A model generated the notes under the pieces. The model had not been told where the DNA came from. It searched no databases and saw only the letters and a program-made list of their open reading frames with translations. Positions 58,969 to 64,000 of a stretch of DNA of 64,000 nt are shown one piece after another. The translations under genes were made by a program, and so were the position numbers. Positions within the stretch are counted from its first letter, which is position 1; every line of letters begins with the position of its first letter. The stretch is taken from the NCBI RefSeq assembly GCF_006715865.1, contig NZ_VFOA01000001.1, forward strand, positions 1,178,001-1,242,000, in the 5' to 3' direction. This stretch comes from Cellulomonas sp. SLBN-39. GTDB lineage: Bacteria; Actinomycetota; Actinomycetes; Actinomycetales; Cellulomonadaceae.

Positions 58969-59152
58969 GTCGCCCATACCGGTGAACCTCCGCGTTCTCA
59001 TCGTCCACAGATCGGCTCCAGGCTGCTGGGGAGAGGGGCCGAACCGGTACGTTCCCGGCATGCGAGCCGACGGAAGCCGACGACGACCGCGCGCCCTCGT
59101 GCCCGCCGCAGCCCTGCTCCTCGGCGCGCTGACCGCCTGCTCCCCCGGCACC
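58969..59152 (+). repeat. ~184-bp direct repeat, left copy (DUF6318 gene start)
   Basis: It covers the leader, promoter, start codon and signal-peptide codons of the first DUF6318 lipoprotein gene. The matching copy is at 63548-63730. From 59041 for about 84 bases the two look identical; around that, matches are broken by a few substitutions and small gaps. The copies have the same orientation, 4.6 kb apart. Confidence 0.8.
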
Positions 59153-59626
59153 GCCATTCCGCCCGCAGCGACCGCCGCCGCGACGACACCAGCACCGACT
59201 GAGACGACCAGCCCGACCGCCGAGCCGACTCCGGACGCCACCACCCCGCCCGAGCGCCCCGTGGCGATGGACTCCGCCACCGCCGACGGCGCGGCAGCCG
59301 CCGCCACCTACTTCACCAGCCTGACGAACTACGCGTTCACGACGTCAGACTTCGAGGAGTGGGACACCCTTGTGGCGGACGACTGCATCACCTGCAACGC
59401 ACTGCGAGCCGACGACACCTCGGATGAGGATGGGGCTGGCCTCCTGGAGGTCACCGCGGCGAGCGGGATCGAGATCGACCCTGGACGCTGGTACTCGGCC
59501 ACGCTCGACGTCTCTCAGGACAACGCCGGCGGCGGAGGGACGGATGAGTTCCGGTTCCTTTACGCGCTGAGCTACGACGATGGCTGGACCATCGAGGCGC
59601 TGGACGTCACCGAGCGCGAGCCGTGA
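59060..59626 (+). CDS. DUF6318-type lipoprotein
   Basis: A 188-residue lipoprotein. The lipobox is LLGALTACS (Cys about residue 28). A Thr/Pro/Ala-rich linker follows, then a ~110-residue domain: GAAAAATYFTSLTNYAFTTS, DDCITCNALRA and EFRFLYALSYDDGWTIEALD. Two Cys (in CITC) may form a disulfide. The ATG lies 6 bases after TACGTT (59048-59053), so it is probably leaderless. The next gene overlaps by four bases (GTGA), so the two are co-translated. No function is known. Confidence 0.8.
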   Translation: MRADGSRRRPRALVPAAALLLGALTACSPGTAIPPAATAAATTPAPTETTSPTAEPTPDATTPPERPVAMDSATADGAAAAATYFTSLTNYAFTTSDFEEWDTLVADDCITCNALRADDTSDEDGAGLLEVTAASGIEIDPGRWYSATLDVSQDNAGGGGTDEFRFLYALSYDDGWTIEALDVTEREP

Positions 59627-60510
59627 CGGTAGCCCGCACCCTGCTGGGATTCACCTCGATCGTCGCCCTGATCGCGCTCATGGCGAGTCCAGCGCTCGCT
59701 GGACTCCCCGACGTCTCAGGCGTCGTCGGAGAGGACAACCAGTCCGCATACCTGCACGCCCGCGAGTCGGAGGCTGCGTCGAAGCGCAACAGCGCGATCC
59801 CCGCTGGCGAGCGGTTGTTCGAGTACATGCGGACCGTGGCGTGCCGTGAGGCAGCGGGGATGTGGGTCATCGGCAACCCCGACGGGACCTGCCCACCAGG
59901 GGTCGGCGCTGCCGGAGCCGCCGCCTGCGAGGGGGACTCGATCGTGCTGCCCATGTGGCGGCGCGAGCGCGCGACCCCCGCGTCGGCGTGGGGTAACTGG
60001 GTGCAGATCGACGTCGGCGGGTGCGGGGCGGACCTGCTGCCCGAGCTCACCGCCGAGGACTTCCGACGCCTCCCCATCCCCGCGCCGGTGCTCACGCTGC
60101 AGCCTGACCGCGGGTGGGTGCTGGTCAACAAGGAGACGGTCGTGATGACCGACCCCACACCGGCGACCCTCACGACGAACCTGCTCGGCTACGACATCCA
60201 GGTCCAGGCGACACCGACGACCTACACCTACGACTTCGGCGACGGCACCGCCCCGCTGGTCACCACCAGCCCCGGGCACGCCTGGCCGGACCACGACACG
60301 GCCCACGTCTACGGCGCTCCGGGCTCGGTCTCGATCACCCTGACGACCACCTGGTCCGGCCGCTACCTCATCGAAGGCACCACCCAGTGGCGCGACGTCG
60401 ACGGCACCGCCCAGACCACCACCACCAGCGACCCGTTCACGATCGAGGAGCGCACCAGCCGCCTCGTCGCCGAGCTCTGCTCCGCCACACCACGCCCACC
60501 GGACTGCTGA
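59623..60510 (+). CDS. Secreted protein with a PKD-like domain
   Basis: A 295-residue exported protein. The signal peptide (TLLGFTSIVALIALMASPAL) cleaves near residue 27. An N-terminal part of ~150 residues has several Cys. The C-terminal ~90 residues are PKD-like: TYTYDFGDGTAPLVTTSPGH, then AHVYGAPGSVSITLTTTWSG. PKD domains are extracellular beta-sandwiches that often bind polymers or proteins. It starts at GTG inside the stop of the DUF6318 gene, so the two probably form a surface pair. Confidence 0.8.
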   Translation: MTVARTLLGFTSIVALIALMASPALAGLPDVSGVVGEDNQSAYLHARESEAASKRNSAIPAGERLFEYMRTVACREAAGMWVIGNPDGTCPPGVGAAGAAACEGDSIVLPMWRRERATPASAWGNWVQIDVGGCGADLLPELTAEDFRRLPIPAPVLTLQPDRGWVLVNKETVVMTDPTPATLTTNLLGYDIQVQATPTTYTYDFGDGTAPLVTTSPGHAWPDHDTAHVYGAPGSVSITLTTTWSGRYLIEGTTQWRDVDGTAQTTTTSDPFTIEERTSRLVAELCSATPRPPDC

Positions 60511-60569
60511 CGCCCCGCAGGCGCGCAATCCGCTCGCGCCAGACAGTGCGGGAGCGGCACGCTGCGGCC

Positions 60570-61124
60570 ATGACCGTCACGCCTCGCACCTCGACCCTGC
60601 AGCTCCGCCGGCTCACCGCCGGGGACGAGGACCAGGTCCGCGAGGCCGAGCGCGAGCTCGCCGCCGACGGCTTCGAGTTCCTCGCCGGGCACGGGGGCCG
60701 ACCCTTCGCAGAGCAGCTCGCCGCGCTCGATGCCGAGGCGCGCGGCACCGACCTGCCGGCGGGGCGGGTGCCGGCGACGTTCCTCGTCGGGGTCGTCGAC
60801 GGCGTCATTGTCGGCCGAGTGAGCGTCCGGCACCGGCTCAACGCGTGGCTCGCGCAGCACGGCGGCCACATCGGGTACGCGGTCCGCCCCGCCTACCGGC
60901 GCCAGGGGCACGCGACCGCGCTGCTGCGCGCGGGGCTCGCGCACTGCGCGGACCTGGGCATCGACCGCGCGCTCGTCACCTGCGCCGACACCAACGTGGC
61001 GTCGGCCCGCACGATCGAGCGGTGCGGCGGCGTCCTGCAGGACGTGATCGACAGGCACGACAACCGACCCCTCCGCCGCTACCTCGTCCCGACCGCCCTT
61101 CTCGCCGTCGGCTCACGGGGCTAG
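60570..61124 (+). CDS. GNAT-family N-acetyltransferase
   Basis: A 184-residue acetyl-CoA-dependent acetyltransferase. The acetyl-CoA loop is visible in IGYAVRPAYRRQGHATALLR near residue 110 (Q/R-x-x-G-x-A/G), followed by TCADTNVASARTIERCGG (strand and helix 5 to 6). The substrate cannot be told. I set the start at the ATG at 60570, which gives the standard N-terminus (LQLRRLTAGDEDQVREAERE). Eleven bases separate its stop from the next gene. Confidence 0.88.
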   Translation: MTVTPRTSTLQLRRLTAGDEDQVREAERELAADGFEFLAGHGGRPFAEQLAALDAEARGTDLPAGRVPATFLVGVVDGVIVGRVSVRHRLNAWLAQHGGHIGYAVRPAYRRQGHATALLRAGLAHCADLGIDRALVTCADTNVASARTIERCGGVLQDVIDRHDNRPLRRYLVPTALLAVGSRG

Positions 61125-61136
61125 CGTCGGGACCAC

Positions 61137-61601
61137 ATGCCGAAACACGACACGACCCGCCTGATCGCCTGGGACCGCGAGCTCCGCGCCGTCCACACCC
61201 GGCTCCGCCAGAGCCTGCAGATCGCGCGCGACGCGATCGACGAGGACGGACCCCGGTCCGCGGACCTCCGCCTGTTCTGCACGGGCTTCTGCACCGCGCT
61301 CGACGGCCACCACCGCCGCGAGGACGACACGATGTTCCCCGAGATCCTGGCCGCGCGCCACGACCTCGCCGACGTCCTGCGCGAGCTGACCCGCGACCAC
61401 CACATGCTCGCCCACCTGCTGGGCGAGCTGCAGCGCGCCGTCGACGCCGACCACGACACCGCCACCCTGCACCGTCACCTCGACGGCATCGAGGCCGTGA
61501 TGGAGACGCACTTCCGGTACGAGGAGAAGCGCCTGCTCGACCCGCTGGCCACCCTCGCCAGCACGCACGACCCGCAGCAGATGCTCGGCCCTCTCGCATA
61601 G
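61137..61601 (+). CDS. Hemerythrin-like HHE protein
   Basis: A 154-residue four-helix protein with the hemerythrin HHE pattern: His in ELRAVHTRLRQ (first helix), H-H-x-x-E in ALDGHHRREDDTMFP, His in LTRDHHMLAHLL and H-x-x-x-E in METHFRYEEKRLL. These would bind a di-iron centre for O2 or NO sensing or iron storage. It starts at ATG right after the GNAT gene. A TAGCGT box (61122-61127) overlaps the GNAT stop and may drive it. Confidence 0.85.
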   Translation: MPKHDTTRLIAWDRELRAVHTRLRQSLQIARDAIDEDGPRSADLRLFCTGFCTALDGHHRREDDTMFPEILAARHDLADVLRELTRDHHMLAHLLGELQRAVDADHDTATLHRHLDGIEAVMETHFRYEEKRLLDPLATLASTHDPQQMLGPLA

Positions 61602-61689
61602 CGCGACCGATCGCACCTGCGCTCGTCTGGTCAGGTCCCGCTCCTGTGCCGGCGAGCGCCACCGGCGGGACGATGCGCAGGGCTACGAT

Positions 61690-61724
61690 ATAAGCATTAG
61701 CGGCTGGAGGTCAGGAATGCTTAT
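61690..61724. promoter_or_regulatory. Inverted repeat spanning the start codon of the second AbiE-like operon
   Basis: ATAAGCATT (61690-61698) and AATGCTTAT (61716-61724) are perfect 9-bp arms with 17 bases between. The right arm contains the ATG at 61717, and the GGAGG ribosome site lies between the arms. It could be an operator, or an RNA hairpin that hides the ribosome site. AT-rich against the rest of the window. Confidence 0.6.
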
Positions 61725-62724
61725 CAGGGAACCGTGGGCAGACCTGGCCTCGGGTCACGGCATCGTGCTGGCCTCGTCGACCCCCGGGGCGAAGGGCGGG
61801 CACGTCCGCCTCAGCGGCGAGACGCTCCCGAGCACGGAGTACGTCGTCCACCGGTTCGGGCGCGCACCGAACCGTCAGGACGTGCTCACCATCCACGCGT
61901 CGTGGCACCAGGGCCCGGAAGCGGCGCCCCCTGCACGTGCCCTCATCGTCGCCCCCTCCGCAGGGTCTTCGGCGCTCACCGTGGCGCAGCGCCTCGGCAT
62001 CTCGATGCTCGTCGTCGACCCGTCCGGCGCCCCCCTCCGGGGAGTGCTGGTCGGCGCGGACGGCTCCATCCACCCGATCGAGACCGCGACCACACGCGTG
62101 CCACGACGCCCGAGCGGGCGGGTGCCGTGGGCGACGTTCGAGGCCGCCCTCCAGCTCCTCGCAGCGCCCGCACCGACGCAGGCAGACCTGGCCGCACGCG
62201 TCGGTGTGTCGCAGCCGCGGATCGCCCAGGCGATCTCCGGATGGGGCTCCCTCGTGCGCCGGGACCCGTCAGGGTGGCACGCGGAAGACGGCCTCGCCGA
62301 CTGGCTCGTCGAGCACTACCCCACGTCCCCCCGCGTCACGTTCTCGTGGCTGACGCTGGACGCACCGGTGCCGGCAGCCGAGGCAATCGCCTCGTACCTG
62401 GCGTCGCTCCACGTCGACCACGCCGTGACCGGCGACGTCGCGGCCGATCGCCTCGCGCCCTGGGCCCGGCCCCGCACCGTGCGCGTGTGGGCACGATCGA
62501 TCCCCGACCTCACCCCGCTGGGACTGACCCCCGCGCCGTCAGCGTCCGCCAACGTCGTCATCGCCGTCCCCGCCGACCCGTACACGCTCAGCCGCGCGCG
62601 CGAGGTCGCCGGCATGCGCGTCTCGGACCCGTGGCGCGTCTGGCTCGATCTCAAGCAGCACGACGCCACCGACGCGGCCACCCACCTCGCGGCGTCGCTG
62701 CGCGAGGAGGCGGCGTCAGCATGA
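61717..62724 (+). CDS. AbiEi-like antitoxin of a second nucleotidyltransferase module
   Basis: A 335-residue protein upstream of a nucleotidyltransferase gene, overlapping it (ATGA at 62721). A winged-helix part is visible near residues 150-185 (APTQADLAARVGVSQPRIAQ, then AISGWGSLVRR). The C-terminus (VPADPYTLSRAREVAGMRVS, then DPWRVWLDLKQHDATDAATH) has the same layout as the protein at 52108. The start ATG follows GGAGG by 6 bases. Its frame is intact. By analogy with AbiE it would repress the operon and neutralise the partner. Confidence 0.65.
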   Translation: MLIREPWADLASGHGIVLASSTPGAKGGHVRLSGETLPSTEYVVHRFGRAPNRQDVLTIHASWHQGPEAAPPARALIVAPSAGSSALTVAQRLGISMLVVDPSGAPLRGVLVGADGSIHPIETATTRVPRRPSGRVPWATFEAALQLLAAPAPTQADLAARVGVSQPRIAQAISGWGSLVRRDPSGWHAEDGLADWLVEHYPTSPRVTFSWLTLDAPVPAAEAIASYLASLHVDHAVTGDVAADRLAPWARPRTVRVWARSIPDLTPLGLTPAPSASANVVIAVPADPYTLSRAREVAGMRVSDPWRVWLDLKQHDATDAATHLAASLREEAASA

Positions 62725-63490
62725 GCCCGCTGGTCCTGAGCTCGATGTCCGCAGCGACGGACGCAGCGTGGCTGGCCGCGGCCGACGTCTCGGCCGTCGC
62801 CCACGAACTCGGGGCGGAGTACCGCCTCATCGGGGGCATCGCCATCTCCTTGCTCGTCCACCATCACGGCGTCGGTCCGGGCGTGCCCGACCGCGACACC
62901 GCCGACGCGGACATGGGGGTGCTTTTCGAGGTCCTCTCCGACGACCGGCTTCCCGGTGCGCTGCTGGCGCACGGCTACGCGCCGGTGGAGTCGAACCGTT
63001 TCCGACGGCGCACCGGCGGTCGCACCCTCGTCATCGATGTCCTCGGGCCATCATGGGAAGTCGGCTGGTCACCAACCAGCGGCACGGATCGCTCTACGTC
63101 GACGAGGTGCCGGGGCTCTTGGAGGCCCTCCGCCTCGAACCGACCCTCATCGAGGTGCAGGCGACGCTGACCACAGGTGAGACGACGACGTTCTCCGTCG
63201 CACTCCCCGACGTGTGTGCGGCGCTGATCCTCAAGGCCTACGCGTACCGCGGGCGGTTCGCTCCCCGCGATGCGCTGGACGTGTGGCGGCTGCTCGAGAC
63301 CGCACGCCAGGCCGAGCTCGGCCGCGACGACTGGCCGACCGGGTCGGGCGCCCGTGACGCCGCGCACGTGCTTCACCAGTTCTTCGCCGCGCCCGGCGGA
63401 CGGGGCGCGATGAGCGCGAGCCCCGACCCCGCCGTGCAGGCACGCGTGCGGGCCCTGGCGCTGGCCGTCGTACCGGCCCCGCTCACCTGA
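62721..63490 (+). pseudogene. AbiEii-like nucleotidyltransferase gene with a frameshift
   Basis: A 256-residue nucleotidyltransferase if one G is added. The first frame has EYRLIGGIAISLLVHHHGVG (GG loop) and DRDTADADMGVLFE (D-x-D), then RRRTGGRTLVIDVLGPSW, and breaks at a G3 run (63055-63057). The second frame resumes GSRLVTNQRHGSLYVDEVPG and continues through LPDVCAALILKAYAYRGRFA and DALDVWRLLETARQ, the usual end of such proteins, to 63490. As read, the first frame runs to 63170 in wrong sequence. The metal motif is kept but the C-terminal domain is lost. Confidence 0.7.
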
Positions 63491-63547
63491 CGCGCGCGCC
63501 GACGCGTGCCGATCGACGAGCGACGGCATCACGGGCAGACCTCAAGA

Positions 63548-63730
63548 GTCGCCCGTACCGGTGAACTCCACGCGCTCACCGTCCACAGATCGGCTCCAGG
63601 CTGCTGCAGGGCGCGGGCGAACCGGTACGTTCCCGGCATGCGAGCCGACGGAAGCCGACGACGACCGCGCGCCCTCGTGCCCGCCGCAGCCCTGCTCCTC
63701 GCCGCGCTCACCGCCTGCTCCCCCAGCACC
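63548..63730 (+). repeat. ~183-bp direct repeat, right copy (DUF6318 gene start)
   Basis: Matches 58969-59152. The stretch from 63619 for about 84 bases, covering the -10 box, the start codon and most of the signal-peptide codons, appears identical to 59041 onward. Beyond the signal peptide the two genes differ clearly. Confidence 0.8.
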
Positions 63731-64000
63731 ACGACCCCGCCCGCCGCGACCACCGCGGCGGCGAGCCAGGCGCCGACAGAGACGGCGACGTCGACCGCTG
63801 AGCCCTCAGATGCCACCACGGTGGCGCCCGAGCGCCCCGAGGCGATGGCGACGCCCAGCGCGGACGGCGCCGCCGCCGCCGCCAGCTACTTCCTTCAGCT
63901 GTACCCGTACCTTCATGCCACCGGCGATCTTGCCGAGTGGAAGGAGATGTCTGCGGACGATTGCCAGTTCTGCAACAACGTCATTAACGACGTCGAGCAG
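63638..64000 (+). CDS. DUF6318-type lipoprotein (cut by the window end)
   Basis: The first 121 codons of a lipoprotein paralogous to that at 59060. The signal peptide is the same except at two or three residues (LLAALTACSPS). A Thr/Ala/Pro linker follows, then GAAAAASYFLQLYPYLHATG and DDCQFCNNVINDVEQ, the same layout with a C-x-x-C pair (here CQFC). TACGTT (63626-63631) lies 6 bases before the ATG, as in the first copy. The rest is beyond the window. By analogy it may be followed by another PKD-like gene. Confidence 0.78.
   Translation, partial: MRADGSRRRPRALVPAAALLLAALTACSPSTTTPPAATTAAASQAPTETATSTAEPSDATTVAPERPEAMATPSADGAAAAASYFLQLYPYLHATGDLAEWKEMSADDCQFCNNVINDVEQ

Noticed and set aside
1-64000. 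tRNA, rRNA, CRISPR arrays, IS elements, phage genes
   Set aside because: I looked for clover-leaf-like stretches, repeated spacers, transposase or integrase motifs and phage structural proteins and saw none.

Overview
The window is chromosomal DNA of a very high-GC actinobacterium. Genes use G/C in third positions throughout, GTG starts and GTGA/ATGA overlaps are common, and many starts look leaderless. The content (GH92, GH35, sucrose phosphorylase, two CUT1 sugar importers with LacI regulators) fits a plant-polysaccharide user such as Cellulomonas or a close relative. That is an inference from gene content; there is no rRNA or tRNA gene to place it.

Layout. 0-3.8 kb: a GH92 alpha-mannosidase-like enzyme and a GT4 glycosyltransferase. 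3.8-5.1 kb: a small XRE/nucleotidyltransferase cassette that appears to have landed in the 3' end of an ABC permease gene, leaving the old permease tail stranded on its far side. 5.0-10 kb: the permease and its ATPase, an orphan AbiEi-like regulator, a frameshifted endonuclease V gene and a YCII protein. 10-16.4 kb: a chemoreceptor, membrane proteins (one DUF389) and a DUF2156 protein with a multipass N-terminus. 16.4-23.5 kb: a sugar operon (binding protein, two permeases, esterase, then sucrose phosphorylase) facing a divergent LacI gene, with one palindromic operator. 23.5-24.1 kb: a Phd/PIN toxin-antitoxin pair. 24.1-30.5 kb: a second sugar operon (two permeases, binding protein, GH35 beta-galactosidase) with a divergent LacI gene and three copies of one operator. 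30.6-43 kb: GGDEF/EAL protein, ParA-like ATPase, methionine aminopeptidase, XRE regulator, UvrD-like helicase, MFS carrier, NERD-like protein, secreted HNH nuclease, and a TetR-controlled ABC-2 exporter. 43-50.3 kb: secreted and membrane proteins, a MATE pump, and two tandem exported repeat proteins.

50.3-64 kb is an accessory, defence-like island. It holds two AbiE-like modules (antitoxin plus nucleotidyltransferase), an EVE-DUF3883 protein, two related small antitoxin-like proteins without toxins, and a PD-(D/E)XK plus DUF2075 helicase. It also has two DUF6318 lipoprotein genes whose first ~180 bp are nearly identical and lie 4.6 kb apart.

The strongest unexpected pattern is that all three nucleotidyltransferase (toxin-type) genes in the window carry a one-base shift in a G or C run, while the partner gene just upstream of each is intact. 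A fourth shift of the same kind is in the endonuclease V gene. Read errors, real decay and -1 frameshifting are all possible, and raw reads would decide.
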